The notes beneath the pieces were generated by a model. It was not told the DNA's origin and searched no databases. It saw nothing but the letters and a program-made list of their open reading frames with translations. The position numbers and the translations under genes are program-made. A stretch of 64,000 nt of DNA. Origin: an uncultured Prevotellamassilia sp. Its GTDB lineage: Bacteria > Bacteroidota > Bacteroidia > Bacteroidales > Bacteroidaceae. The stretch is taken from contig CAKQOG010000001.1 of the NCBI GenBank assembly GCA_934255485.1, positions 1 through 64,000 of the forward strand. The letters run 5' to 3'. Below are positions 33,354-42,843 of this stretch, in pieces (the first letter of the stretch is position 1; each line of letters opens with the position of its first letter).

Positions 33354-34523
33354 ATGATTGATATACAACCAGCAGACAGACTACAAAGTGTCAGCGAATA
33401 CTATTTTTCGCGAAAAGGCAAGGAAGTGGCACGCATGAATGCTGAAGGTAAAGATATAATATCATTGGCCATAGGTAGCCCCGATATGCCACCTTCGTCA
33501 ACAACCATCGATACGCTTTGTAAGGAAGCTCAAAAGGCTGATGCACACGGCTATCAACCAACTGCTGGCATACCACAGTTGCGCGAGGCTATGGCTGGTT
33601 TCTACAAAAGATGGTTCAATGTTGAACTTGATCCTAAAACTGAGATACAACCGCTTATAGGCTCTAAAGAGGGTATACTCCATACAACACTCGCCTTTGT
33701 TAATCCTGGTGACAAAGTGCTTGTACCCAACCCTGGCTATCCCACTTATACCTCGCTCTCAAAGCTTCTTGGCTGCACCATCGTAAACTATAATTTGCGA
33801 CCAGAAAATGGGTGGCAACCCGACTTTGATGAGTTAGAAAGCATGGATCTCACTGGTGTAAAACTGCTTTGGTGCAACTATCCTAACATGCCAACCGGAG
33901 CACCAGCACAGCGCAATACCTACAAAAAGTTGGTTGATTTTGCACAACGTCACCACATCGTTGTGGTAAATGACAACCCATATAGTTTTATCTTAGGCAA
34001 AGAGCATTTAAGTATATTGCAAGTGCCAGGGGCTAAAGATTGCTGCATTGAGTTTAACTCTATGAGCAAAAGCCACAACATGCCAGGTTGGCGCGTGGGC
34101 ATGCTTGCAACCAATGCTACCTTTGTGAGTTGGATACTCAAAGTAAAGAGCAACATAGATTCGGGTACCTTCCGCCCATTGCAATTGGCAGCGGCACAGG
34201 CTTATCAAAACACCGATGAATGGCACCACGAGGCTAACGTAAATGTTTATGCCAAACGTCGCAAACTTGCGGGCGAAATCATGGATGCCTTACATTGCGA
34301 GTACGACCCTAAACAGGTGGGTATGTTTCTGTGGGGACATATCCCCGATGAATATAACAACGTAGAAGACTTAACCGAAAAGGTGCTTCATGAAGCTCGC
34401 GTATTCATCACTCCAGGCTTTATATTTGGCTCAAATGGAAAACGCTACATTCGCATCTCGCTTTGCGCAAAAGAGGATAAACTTGCAGAAGCATTGCAGC
34501 GTATAAAGGCTGTATTTAAATAA
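33354..34523 (+). CDS. PLP-dependent aminotransferase, class I/II
   Basis: A 389-residue fold-type I aminotransferase. Motifs: ISLAIGSPDMPP, YQPTAGIPQLREAM, VLVPNPGYPTYTS, WCNYPNMPTGA, VVNDNPYSFIL and NSMSKSHNMPGWRVGM with the PLP lysine at 239. It is of the LL-diaminopimelate/aspartate aminotransferase-like subgroup. Because it lies between pheA and the DAHP synthase gene, it most likely converts phenylpyruvate and 4-hydroxyphenylpyruvate to Phe and Tyr, which is inference from context. It begins 45 bases after pheA and should be under the same attenuator. Confidence 0.85.
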   Translation: MIDIQPADRLQSVSEYYFSRKGKEVARMNAEGKDIISLAIGSPDMPPSSTTIDTLCKEAQKADAHGYQPTAGIPQLREAMAGFYKRWFNVELDPKTEIQPLIGSKEGILHTTLAFVNPGDKVLVPNPGYPTYTSLSKLLGCTIVNYNLRPENGWQPDFDELESMDLTGVKLLWCNYPNMPTGAPAQRNTYKKLVDFAQRHHIVVVNDNPYSFILGKEHLSILQVPGAKDCCIEFNSMSKSHNMPGWRVGMLATNATFVSWILKVKSNIDSGTFRPLQLAAAQAYQNTDEWHHEANVNVYAKRRKLAGEIMDALHCEYDPKQVGMFLWGHIPDEYNNVEDLTEKVLHEARVFITPGFIFGSNGKRYIRISLCAKEDKLAEALQRIKAVFK

Positions 34524-34647
34524 AATAGCAACAAATAATTATTATAGATAAACGAGGATACACTCAAAGGATTTTTATAACTTTTATCCCATATTAAGGA
34601 TGGTATGAAGCATATAAACAAGGGTGCATCATAAAAACATATTCATT

Positions 34648-35718
34648 ATGGAACTTAATCTTACTCCACTCAACCTAACAGAACACGACGACAAACGTCC
34701 AGTGGTTATAGCAGGTCCTTGCTCTGCCGAGACAGAGGAACAAGTTATGAACACAGCTGCGCAACTTGCAAAAAAAGGCATCAAGTTATTCCGTGCCGGC
34801 ATTTGGAAACCACGTACAAAACCAGGTGGCTTTGAGGGCGTTGGCGAAGTTGGACTTTCTTGGCTCAACCGCATACAGAAAGAGCTTGGTATGAAGGTTT
34901 GCACCGAGGTGGCTACGCATGCACATGTTGAGGCTTGCTTAAAAGCAGGCGTTGATTTGTTGTGGATTGGTGCGCGCACTGTGGCTAACCCGTTCGCTAT
35001 GCAAGAGATTGCCGATACGCTCAAAGGTGTTGATATCCCCGTATTGGTTAAGAACCCAGTAAATCCTGATCTCGAACTATGGATTGGTGGATTGGAACGT
35101 ATTAACCAAGCTGGTATTACTCGTTTGGGTGTGATACATCGTGGTTTCTCAACATACGAAAAGAAACTTTATCGCAACCTTCCTATGTGGCATATCCCCA
35201 TTGAGTTGCGTCGTCGTTGCCCTGGCTTGCCTATCTTTGGCGACCCTAGTCACATTGGTGGAAAGCGCGAACTTGTAGCCCCATTGTGCCAGCAAGCTAT
35301 GGACTTAGGCTTTGAAGGACTAATTATTGAGAGCCATTGTAACCCTGATGCAGCATGGAGTGATGCTTCGCAACAAGTTACTCCTGATGTACTCGACTTT
35401 ATACTCGATAAGCTTGTTATTCGCAAAATGACAGAGTCTACCGAAAGCTTAAATGCACTTCGTGGACAGATTGATGAAATTGATAACTCGCTTATCGAAC
35501 TTATGGCTAAACGCATGCGCATCAGCCGCGAGATTGGTCAGTATAAGCGACAACACGATATGACCGTGGTACAAACAAGCCGCTATACTGAAATTCTTGA
35601 TAAACGTGGTGCACAAGGTGTTCTTTGCGGTATGTCGTCAGACTTTATCAAGGCTGTGTTTGAAAGCATACACGAAGAGAGCGTTCGCCAACAAATTGAA
35701 GTGATGAATAAAGACTAA
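34648..35718 (+). CDS. DAHP synthase fused to chorismate mutase
   Basis: A bifunctional enzyme of 356 residues. The N-terminal part (about 1-250) is a type I-beta 3-deoxy-7-phosphoheptulonate synthase, the first step of the shikimate pathway, with VVIAGPCSAET, RAGIWKPRTKPGGFEG, WIGARTVANPFAMQE, VKNPVNPD and IFGDPSHIGGKRE. The C-terminal part (about 265-350) is an AroQ-type chorismate mutase, starting LNALRGQIDEIDNSLIELMAKR and containing SREIGQYKRQ. The start at 34648 (MELNLTPLNL) is preferred to the longer frame that adds MHHKNIFI. It gives both entry and branch-point functions to the operon, and the mutase domain may confer prephenate feedback. Confidence 0.93.
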   Translation: MELNLTPLNLTEHDDKRPVVIAGPCSAETEEQVMNTAAQLAKKGIKLFRAGIWKPRTKPGGFEGVGEVGLSWLNRIQKELGMKVCTEVATHAHVEACLKAGVDLLWIGARTVANPFAMQEIADTLKGVDIPVLVKNPVNPDLELWIGGLERINQAGITRLGVIHRGFSTYEKKLYRNLPMWHIPIELRRRCPGLPIFGDPSHIGGKRELVAPLCQQAMDLGFEGLIIESHCNPDAAWSDASQQVTPDVLDFILDKLVIRKMTESTESLNALRGQIDEIDNSLIELMAKRMRISREIGQYKRQHDMTVVQTSRYTEILDKRGAQGVLCGMSSDFIKAVFESIHEESVRQQIEVMNKD

Positions 35719-35741
35719 ATAGAGTAGGGAGATTATTTGTT

Positions 35742-36515
35742 ATGCGAATACTTATTCTCGGTGCAGGAAAAATGGGCTCGTTCTTTGTAGACTTGCTCAG
35801 CTTCGACCACGAAACGGCCGTTTATGACGTTGATCCTAAGCGCTTGCGATTTATGTATAATACATTGCGCTTTACTCAACTCGAAGAGATAGACGATTTC
35901 AGTCCAGAGTTGGTGATAAATGCCGTTACATTAAAGTATACGTTGAGCGTGTTTAAAGAGGTTATTCCGCACCTTCCTTCAGACTGCATCATTAGTGATA
36001 TAGCATCTGTTAAAACAGGCTTGCGTGAGTTCTACTCACAGTGTGGCATGCGCTATGTGAGTACGCACCCAATGTTTGGACCCACATTTGCCAACCTCGG
36101 TGCATTGAGCAACGAAAACGCTATTATAATTAGTGAGGGTGACTACATGGGACGCATATTCTTCCGCGATTTGTATAATCGTTTGGGATTACATATATGC
36201 GAATACACCTTTGATGAGCATGATGAAACTGTAGCTTACTCTTTGAGTATACCCTTTGTAAGCACGTTTGTGTTTGCTGCAGTTATGAAACATCAAGATG
36301 CTCCAGGCACCACATTCAAACGTCATATGCAGATAGCTCACGGCGTATTGAGCGAAGATGACACCTTGTTGCGCGAGATTTTATTCAATCCCCGTACAAG
36401 TGGACAAGTATCTAAAATACGCGATGAACTGAAGGAACTCCTAAGTATTATCGATGCTAAAGATGAGCAAGCACTCAATGCTTACTTAAAGAAAATTCGT
36501 GAGCATATCAAATAA
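35742..36515 (+). CDS. tyrA: Prephenate dehydrogenase (tyrosine branch)
   Basis: A 257-residue NAD(P)-dependent prephenate or arogenate dehydrogenase. The Rossmann motif ILGAGKMGSF is followed by VYDVDPKRL, VINAVTLKYTL, the SDIASVKTGLREF segment and the STHPMFGPT catalytic region. It has no ACT or chorismate mutase domain, so it is the short form. It is last in the pheA operon, 23 bases after the DAHP synthase-mutase gene, and is followed by a terminator. Specificity for prephenate over arogenate is inferred from common usage. Confidence 0.9.
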   Translation: MRILILGAGKMGSFFVDLLSFDHETAVYDVDPKRLRFMYNTLRFTQLEEIDDFSPELVINAVTLKYTLSVFKEVIPHLPSDCIISDIASVKTGLREFYSQCGMRYVSTHPMFGPTFANLGALSNENAIIISEGDYMGRIFFRDLYNRLGLHICEYTFDEHDETVAYSLSIPFVSTFVFAAVMKHQDAPGTTFKRHMQIAHGVLSEDDTLLREILFNPRTSGQVSKIRDELKELLSIIDAKDEQALNAYLKKIREHIK

Positions 36516-36529
36516 TGCATGAAACACTA

Positions 36530-36578
36530 AGGCACGCTAAGCAAACTATCTTGTTTGCAAAGCGTGCCTAAGCTTTTT
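36530..36578 (+). terminator. Terminator of the Phe/Tyr operon
   Basis: AGGCACGCT (36530-36538) pairs with 36561-36569, with an inner 6-bp stem (36541-36546 with 36553-36558) and a T run at 36574-36578. It lies between convergent genes. Confidence 0.8.
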
Positions 36579-36595
36579 GTGCTATTAACGAGTGC

Positions 36596-37738
36596 TTAAA
36601 CTGTTACCATTGTAGCGCCATATCCGTATTCACGGAACGAAGCATCTTGGTATCTGCAATGTTTAAAATGCGTGCGCAGTTCTTTAATGATGGCATTGCG
36701 CAAAACGCCTTCGCCCTTTCCGTGTATAAACACAATACGTCGACCATGCTCTTTTGCGTGCTCGTTGAGGGTGTCTTTTACCACTTTCAGTTGGTATTCA
36801 AAAATGTCCTTTGGTTCAAGCCCAACAAGGGTGTCGAGCAACTCAGTAGCGTGTAGGTCTATCTCAATGAGGCTGTTCCTATCTTGCTTTTTCTTAGCTC
36901 TTTTTTCAGCACCGCTCATGTGTGGTTGTGTGTGATTGGGCATTTGCTCTTCGGGTGTTTGCATAGCTTCGCGCAGTTCGTCAGCGTCTACAAACATTGA
37001 GCGTACCGCATGGTCGTCCTTAATGATGTGGAAAACAAGTGCTGGTTCATTAAAGAAATCGCTGGTTTGAAATGCGTGCAACTTGTAGAACTTTTGCCCT
37101 TCTATGCGCAGGTTTACGCTGAATGCAGGTTTAGGCATATAAGCCTTGTCGCGCTTAAAGGCAAGCATTTGTACCGTGATACGTTGCCATTCGTCAAGAT
37201 GACCATGTTCGAATTCTTCTAAGAAGAGTTTAGTGTTAGGGGCTATCTCACCCTCATGCTTTAGGTTGCAAGTTTTGCCGTCGTATGAGTAGAGAATATA
37301 GTGAATGTAGTAGTTGCAATCGTTTACTAAATAAGCCTCAAAACCAGTCTCTGATAGTCTCTTAACATCTTTAGGAACAAAAGCCAAGAGCACGTTAAGT
37401 TCGTTAGCACCGCGGCGTTCTTGCGCCATAGGTTTGTAGCTTATTTCCTTATCAGCAATGTCTTCATCGTCTTCCTCCTCTTCGTTATCATCAACTTTCA
37501 GCGCATTTTTGATAGAGGTGGGAGCAGGTTGCTCGTCATCTTTCTTCTTTTGTTGTGCTTTAATAACCTTGGCAATGTTGTAATCGTCAGTGTCTATTGC
37601 AACAACTTCACTAATGAGTGTTGGAATTTCAAAGCCATCGGCATCAGCAACCAACACAATGTCTTTGCCTTGAAATCCTGTAATTGTACCGCCTCCAACA
37701 TCGTTAAGAAAGCGCACTTTATCTCCTATCTTAATCAT
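36596..37738 (-). CDS. DUF2027 / Smr domain protein
   Basis: A 380-residue cytoplasmic protein. The N-terminus MIKIGDKVRFLNDVGGGTITGFQGKD is a small SH3-like barrel with a Gly-rich turn typical of DUF2027 (first 20 residues diagnostic). An acidic linker (about 75-95) follows, then a middle beta-rich region. The C-terminal 85 residues form an Smr domain with IEIDLHATELLD, FIHGKGEGVLRNAI and CRYQDASFREYGYGATMV. Smr domains, also found in MutS2, can be nucleases acting on branched DNA or RNA. Here no MutS core is present. Last gene of the reverse-strand run that starts with the nuclease gene. Confidence 0.85.
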   Translation of the reverse strand: MIKIGDKVRFLNDVGGGTITGFQGKDIVLVADADGFEIPTLISEVVAIDTDDYNIAKVIKAQQKKKDDEQPAPTSIKNALKVDDNEEEEDDEDIADKEISYKPMAQERRGANELNVLLAFVPKDVKRLSETGFEAYLVNDCNYYIHYILYSYDGKTCNLKHEGEIAPNTKLFLEEFEHGHLDEWQRITVQMLAFKRDKAYMPKPAFSVNLRIEGQKFYKLHAFQTSDFFNEPALVFHIIKDDHAVRSMFVDADELREAMQTPEEQMPNHTQPHMSGAEKRAKKKQDRNSLIEIDLHATELLDTLVGLEPKDIFEYQLKVVKDTLNEHAKEHGRRIVFIHGKGEGVLRNAIIKELRTHFKHCRYQDASFREYGYGATMVTV

Positions 37739-37760
37739 TTTTGTTTAAGATTTTAGTCGT

Positions 37761-38861
37761 TTACTTATGCATTTCTACGATAGTAGTCTTGGGCAAAGTT
37801 TGGTTGCGCTTTTCGGTTTCACGCACCACAGCTTCGGCAAGATTTTTAAATGCCAAAGAGGTTATAGTGTTGTCTGCAACGGCTACAGGCTCACCCTCGT
37901 CGCCACTTTCGCAGATGCTTTGTACGATAGGAATTTGACCTAAGAGGGGTACATTCATATCTTCTGCCAACTTCTTAACTCCCTCTTTGCCAAAGATATA
38001 GTACTTGTTCTCGGGCAATTCGGCAGGGGTAAACCATGCCATATTCTCCACCAAACCAAGGATGGGCACATTCACCTTTTCGTTTTGATACATATCAATA
38101 CCCTTTCGTGCATCAGCCAATGCAACCGCTTGTGGGGTAGACACAATCACGGCACCAGTGATGGCAAGATTTTGCAAAAGCGTGAGGTGAATGTCGCTTG
38201 TTCCAGGAGGAGTGTCGAGTACAAAGTAGTCTAACTCGCCCCAATCAGCATCGGCAATAAGCTGTTTCAGTGCGTTAGAAGCCATACCTCCGCGCCATAA
38301 AGTAGCGGTAGTAGGATTGACAAAGAAACCGATTGAAAGAATTTTAATGCCGTATTTAAGAGCCGGAATAAGCACTTGTCTGCCCTCTTTCATTTCGGCA
38401 AAGATGTTTTCAGCTTCCATGTGAAACATCTTAGGAACCGAAGGACCAAAGATATCGGCATCGAGCAATCCCACTTTATAGCCGAGTTTTGCAAGCGAAA
38501 CAGCAAGGTTGGCAGCAACTGTGCTTTTGCCCACACCACCTTTACCAGAGCTTACAGCAATAACGTTTTTAACCTGTGGTAGCATCTTACCAGGCTCAGG
38601 TCGTTCTGCTTGTCGGCTTTTGGTGTGTATTTCCACTTCGACAGCTTTGTCTACATAAGTGTGGATAGCTGCTTCGGCTGCTTTGATAACCGACTTCATG
38701 AAGGGATCGGTATTTTTTTCAAATATAATCGAGAATGACACGTGCATACCATTGATGCGTAGGTCGTCTTCAATCATATCGTTTTCAACAAGGCTTTTGC
38801 CATTACCTGGGTAACGCACTTGTGCCAAAGCATCAGTTATGAGTTTAGGATATAATTGCAT
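37761..38861 (-). CDS. mrp: Mrp/NBP35-family ATP-binding protein
   Basis: A 366-residue P-loop ATPase of the Mrp/ApbC group, associated with iron-sulfur cluster carriage. An N-terminal DUF59/MIP18-like domain (about 1-85) is followed by VIAVSSGKGGVGKSTVAAN (deviant Walker A), GLLDADIFGPSVPKMF, ATLWRGGMASNALKQ and DYFVLDTPPGTSDIHL. The CxxC cluster motif that many Mrp proteins carry after ENM is absent: the segment reads VENMAWFTPAELPENKYYIFG (20 residues plus one). The start at 38861 (MQLYPKLI) is preferred to the longer frame. It lies 22 bases before the Smr gene. Confidence 0.88.
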   Translation of the reverse strand: MQLYPKLITDALAQVRYPGNGKSLVENDMIEDDLRINGMHVSFSIIFEKNTDPFMKSVIKAAEAAIHTYVDKAVEVEIHTKSRQAERPEPGKMLPQVKNVIAVSSGKGGVGKSTVAANLAVSLAKLGYKVGLLDADIFGPSVPKMFHMEAENIFAEMKEGRQVLIPALKYGIKILSIGFFVNPTTATLWRGGMASNALKQLIADADWGELDYFVLDTPPGTSDIHLTLLQNLAITGAVIVSTPQAVALADARKGIDMYQNEKVNVPILGLVENMAWFTPAELPENKYYIFGKEGVKKLAEDMNVPLLGQIPIVQSICESGDEGEPVAVADNTITSLAFKNLAEAVVRETEKRNQTLPKTTIVEMHK

Positions 38862-38956
38862 GGTTACGTTTAAATGTTTATATATCAAACTATTTTTGTT
38901 GTAAAAACCAATTGCATTGTTCTTACAGCAAAGTTGTTATGTAAGTATTCTTAGTT

Positions 38957-39733
38957 TTATTTGCTTGTTGATAGACTTGAGCGTTTATTGCGGTTGTAAC
39001 TTCTGTAATCGTCAAGTTCAATTTCGATGTCAGGTTCATTGAGTTCTCCCATTTGTGGCAGTCTGAACTTGAGGTATTTAATAGTAAGACCACGAGCAAT
39101 CCATTGTTGTTCGTAGTAAGTTTGTATGCCAAGGATATCTTTCACCTCGTTGTCGTTTTCGGCTTCGAGTGTGTGATACAAGTCGGCGGTTTTAAATTCA
39201 ACAGGCAAGTTGTTTTTCTCAACCATATAGTTAGTATAGGTAAAGAGAAAGTTGCTATCGGTCTTAAGGTGTACAATACCATTGTCTTGAAGGAAGCGTC
39301 GATAGCGCTGCATAAAGAAGGTTGAGGTGAGTCGTTTTGTAGCCTTTTTCATTTGTGGGTCAGAGAAAGTAAGCCATATTTCAGCCACTTCGCCAGCACC
39401 AAAGAAATGGTCTATAAACTCGATATGAGTGCGCAGAAATGCCACATTCTTCATGTCCTCGTTGAGCGATTGTGTGGCACCAGTCCACATACGCGAGCCT
39501 TTAATGTCCACTCCGATAAAGTTTTTATTCGGAAAAAGTTTCGCCAATCCCACTGTATATTCACCGCGTCCGCACCCTAATTCAAGCACGATGGGGTTGT
39601 TATTCTTAAAAAACATTTCGTGCCACTTACCTTTCATTTCAAAGGGAGTGGGCGATGTAGCCACGTCAGCAGCTTGAAATACATGAGGATATTGCTCCAT
39701 GTCGGCAAACTTTGCCAGTTTATTCTTGCTCAT
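38957..39733 (-). CDS. trmB: tRNA (guanine-N7-)-methyltransferase
   Basis: A 258-residue SAM-dependent methyltransferase forming m7G46 in tRNA. It has [19 protein letters not shown] (SAM loop), [38 protein letters not shown] in place of the usual WLTFPDPWPKK-type motif, and [12 protein letters not shown]. Length is normal for the Bacteroidota form. Its start overlaps the xseB coding region by 14 bases, so it is translationally coupled. Confidence 0.92.
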   Translation of the reverse strand: MSKNKLAKFADMEQYPHVFQAADVATSPTPFEMKGKWHEMFFKNNNPIVLELGCGRGEYTVGLAKLFPNKNFIGVDIKGSRMWTGATQSLNEDMKNVAFLRTHIEFIDHFFGAGEVAEIWLTFSDPQMKKATKRLTSTFFMQRYRRFLQDNGIVHLKTDSNFLFTYTNYMVEKNNLPVEFKTADLYHTLEAENDNEVKDILGIQTYYEQQWIARGLTIKYLKFRLPQMGELNEPDIEIELDDYRSYNRNKRSSLSTSK

Positions 39734-39920
39734 TTTTGAGTAATGTCTTTACGTCGTTTTCAACTTGTTGTAGTTTGCCGTTGCAAAACTTTATGAGTTC
39801 TTGTGCCTCGGCAAGTTGCTTAGTTAATTGGTCAAGTTCAAGAGAGTTGTTCTCAAATCCTTGTACGATAGTTTCAAGGCGATTAATAGCCTGTTCGTAT
39901 GTGATAGTTTTTTTAGCCAT
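39720..39920 (-). CDS. xseB: Exodeoxyribonuclease VII small subunit
   Basis: A 66-residue all-helical subunit: [20 protein letters not shown] followed by [20 protein letters not shown], which matches the XseB pattern closely. It pairs with XseA to degrade single-stranded DNA. It starts 32 bases after the xseA stop and overlaps trmB by 14 bases. Confidence 0.9.
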   Translation of the reverse strand: MAKKTITYEQAINRLETIVQGFENNSLELDQLTKQLAEAQELIKFCNGKLQQVENDVKTLLKNEQE

Positions 39921-39952
39921 GTTTTCAAAAAGGCTGAAAAGTTATATAATTC

Positions 39953-41365
39953 TTATTTTACAGTACTTTCAACAGCGCCATTTAAAAACGAAGTTGTTAG
40001 CACATCTCCTTGCTTGAGCATTGCAGCATCTTTCACTACCTTGCCATTGTGCAATGTAATGCTATAGCCCATAGACAAGATGCGTTTAGGGTCGGCAAGT
40101 GCGATGCTTTTTTCCAACATCTCGTGTTGCTTATGCGTTTTAAAAAAGAAATATTCAATGGCATGCTGCATGCGTGGCATATATGCATCCACCTTATTGT
40201 GTTCGGCAGCGAGCGTGTTGTTGGCATATATTTCGAGTTTCGAAGATAGGCGCATAACCCTTTCGTTTTGATGATTAACATATCTTGATGCGCCCATTTC
40301 AAAGCGATGTGAAAGGCTCTGAAAGGCTTCTTTATGCTTGTTAATTTGCATATTAGTGGCATAAACAAGCTCTTTTTGTAAGGCTTCAAAATGTTGCTTT
40401 TCGTTTTGAAATCGCAATGAAAGAGCTTTTAGCAAACGTTGCTGAAGGTTTTGTAATACGGCAGTTTCGTTGTTGCGGCTGTCTATTAAGAATGCAGCAA
40501 CAGCCGTAGGAGTCTTCAGCCTTGTGTGAGCTACCATATCAGCAATTGTGTCGTCGCGTTCGTGCCCAATGCCTGTAAGCACAGGCAGAGGGTATTGTGC
40601 AATGTTAGCTCCAAGCAGATAGGTGTTAAAGCCATTAAGGTCGGTAACGGCACCACCACCGCGTATAATCACCACCACGTCCCATACCTCTTTGTCGTTC
40701 ATGATGGCATTAAGTGCATCAATCACGCTATCTTCAACGTGTTCGCCCTGCATGATAGCAGCAAAAAGTTTCACTTTAAAGTGGTATCCGCTCTGCTCTA
40801 ATTGCTTGCAAAAGTCGCCATATCCAGCAGCTGTAGCACTTGAAATAACCGCTATACGCTCAATGATGCGAGGCAAAGGCAGTTCTTTGTTAAGGTTTAT
40901 CACCCCATCATCTTCGAGTTGCTTGATAATCTCTTTTTTCTGTTGAGCAAGGTCGCCCACTGTGTAAGAGGGGTCGATGTCAATCACGTTAAGCGAGTAG
41001 CCGTAAAGCTCGTGAAAGTTCACAGTTACGCACACCAACACTTTAATTCCTGACGAGAGCAATTGCCCAGTGGAGCGTGCAAAGCTGTCGCTCAATATGT
41101 TGTAGTTTTGCCGCCAGATGTTAGCTTTAGCCTTTGCAACAATAGTGCCGCTTGCCTCGTCTTTTTGCACCAGTTCCATGTAGCAGTGACCATTCGAAGC
41201 CACTCTCAGTTCGCTTATTTCCACCTTTAGCCAATAGCAGTCGGGCATGCTTTTTTGCAGGTAGAAATGCACCATATTGTTAAGTTCAAAGAGCGTAACA
41301 ACAGTTCTATTTGTTGATTTGCTTGGGTCTTCATCGTGAAGAAGAGGTGCAAAAGGGTCTATCAT
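39953..41365 (-). CDS. xseA: Exodeoxyribonuclease VII large subunit
   Basis: A 470-residue ExoVII large subunit. The N-terminal OB-fold (about 20-125) contains YWLKVEISELRVASNGHCYMEL, the middle domain (130-330) has IAVISSATAAGYGDFCKQL, VVIIRGGGAVTDLNGFN and PVLTGIGHERDDTIADMVAH, the conserved catalytic region, and the rest is a long coiled coil followed by a beta C-terminus. It acts with XseB, encoded just after it, on single-stranded DNA. Length is normal. Confidence 0.93.
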   Translation of the reverse strand: MIDPFAPLLHDEDPSKSTNRTVVTLFELNNMVHFYLQKSMPDCYWLKVEISELRVASNGHCYMELVQKDEASGTIVAKAKANIWRQNYNILSDSFARSTGQLLSSGIKVLVCVTVNFHELYGYSLNVIDIDPSYTVGDLAQQKKEIIKQLEDDGVINLNKELPLPRIIERIAVISSATAAGYGDFCKQLEQSGYHFKVKLFAAIMQGEHVEDSVIDALNAIMNDKEVWDVVVIIRGGGAVTDLNGFNTYLLGANIAQYPLPVLTGIGHERDDTIADMVAHTRLKTPTAVAAFLIDSRNNETAVLQNLQQRLLKALSLRFQNEKQHFEALQKELVYATNMQINKHKEAFQSLSHRFEMGASRYVNHQNERVMRLSSKLEIYANNTLAAEHNKVDAYMPRMQHAIEYFFFKTHKQHEMLEKSIALADPKRILSMGYSITLHNGKVVKDAAMLKQGDVLTTSFLNGAVESTVK

Positions 41366-41407
41366 GTTACAAATGTAATAAGCGTGTTGATAAATGGTTT
41401 TAGAGCC

Positions 41408-42826
41408 TTATTTACTTAACAATTTAGCGGCTTTGGCCATGTTAGGAATGCCATAGCCGTAGATATTGTCGGGGTGAGAGGCATTGTCGCCACTCTGTTG
41501 TAGAGCCTTGATAAGTTCGTTTGGGCGCTTTGTCGGGAAGGCTTGAAGCAAGCAAGCCACCGCTCCACACATGGTGGGACAAGAGAACGAGGTACCATTA
41601 ACCTCGGTTTCAGTACCATCAGTATCGTATACGGCCGACCTTCTACCCACCGCCATAACGTCGGGTTTGATGCGTCCATCGGCAGTGTTACCAACCGACG
41701 AGAAATTTGTGTTGATACTATCTTTGCTCACTGCGCCAACCGTTATCATGTCGCAACCATCGGCCGGAAATCCAATCTTCTTCCATCTTTCGTCGCCGCT
41801 ATTGCCAGCACTATTTAGTAGCACAATGCCTCGGCTGGCACAGAGCGATGCGCTTTTGCTATTAATAGCGGTGTGGCCGTTAAGGTCGTAATAGTGGTGG
41901 TTCATCTCTTTATGGTCGAAGTGGTAGTAGCCAAGCGAGCTTGTTACGAGGTCGCACCCCACACTATCGGCATACTCTAAGGCAGCGCACCAATTGTCTT
42001 CCTCTACGAGTTGTTCAGTTTCGCTATCCTCGCTTTGCAGCAAATAAAATGCGGCTTCGGGAGCTGTACCTACCAAAAAGTTGGGTTCGTTAGCAGCGAT
42101 GCACGATAGCACCATCATGCCGTGTTCTTGTTCCTCAAACACGCTCTTTTCGGGTCGAACAAAATTGCGCGTACCCAAAATGCGTGTGCCTTTAAGCCCC
42201 TTCATCAAGTCGGCATTGAAGAAGCCGCCATCAATTACACCTATCGTAATCCCTTGCCCTTTAAAGCCTTGAGCGTGTAGTTTGTCTACGCCCAACATCT
42301 CAACTTGTTGTGCTCCATAGCCATAATAATTGGTAAAGGTAGTGTCGCGCTTGTTTGTCACAAGTGTCAAGCGGTCGGTGGCTTTTTGCACGAGCATACT
42401 ATCGGGACTTTCCCATACTTTCAGCACCTGAGCCACTTCGGGCAGTTGCGCAACACGTGCCATAATGCTGCTATCAGCGGTTTCAACCACCACAGAGTTG
42501 TTCCATTTACTAAGGTTGTAAACGTGCAGTCCCAATTGTTTGATGTGCTTTAAGTAAGTGTTGCTTATAGGCAAATCATATTCATCAACGCTTAGAGCAT
42601 AGCGTTTGCGGCGTGCGAGCGACTTTTTAGACAAAAATTTTTCTGGGTGTTTCAAGCTATATTCATTGCTCTTCTTATCTCTCAATGTCACTCTGTAGCG
42701 GTATGCTTTTGGGCATTTCACATACACTATGCTGTCTGTATCGTTTATGCTCTCTTGCGCTTTCGTACCATTGGTGCAGAGCAACATGATTAGTAGTAAT
42801 AAGGGCCTTAAGTATAGGTTTTTCAT
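41408..42826 (-). CDS. Secreted subtilisin-like serine protease (S8)
   Basis: A 472-residue exported peptidase. The signal peptide (MKNLYLRPLLLLIMLLCTNG, cleavage near TKA/QE) precedes a propeptide-like region (about 30-180). The S8 catalytic residues are visible: Asp199 in IGVIDGGF, His235 in EEQEHGMMV, the oxyanion Asn342 in SAGNSGD, and Ser413 in NGTSFSCPTM. The protein ends right after the catalytic domain, so no C-terminal secretion domain is present and it is probably periplasmic or released. It lies 42 bases before xseA in a reverse-strand run that begins with the nuclease gene. Confidence 0.9.
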   Translation of the reverse strand: MKNLYLRPLLLLIMLLCTNGTKAQESINDTDSIVYVKCPKAYRYRVTLRDKKSNEYSLKHPEKFLSKKSLARRKRYALSVDEYDLPISNTYLKHIKQLGLHVYNLSKWNNSVVVETADSSIMARVAQLPEVAQVLKVWESPDSMLVQKATDRLTLVTNKRDTTFTNYYGYGAQQVEMLGVDKLHAQGFKGQGITIGVIDGGFFNADLMKGLKGTRILGTRNFVRPEKSVFEEQEHGMMVLSCIAANEPNFLVGTAPEAAFYLLQSEDSETEQLVEEDNWCAALEYADSVGCDLVTSSLGYYHFDHKEMNHHYYDLNGHTAINSKSASLCASRGIVLLNSAGNSGDERWKKIGFPADGCDMITVGAVSKDSINTNFSSVGNTADGRIKPDVMAVGRRSAVYDTDGTETEVNGTSFSCPTMCGAVACLLQAFPTKRPNELIKALQQSGDNASHPDNIYGYGIPNMAKAAKLLSK

Positions 42827-42843
42827 ACAATTCCGATTTATGT

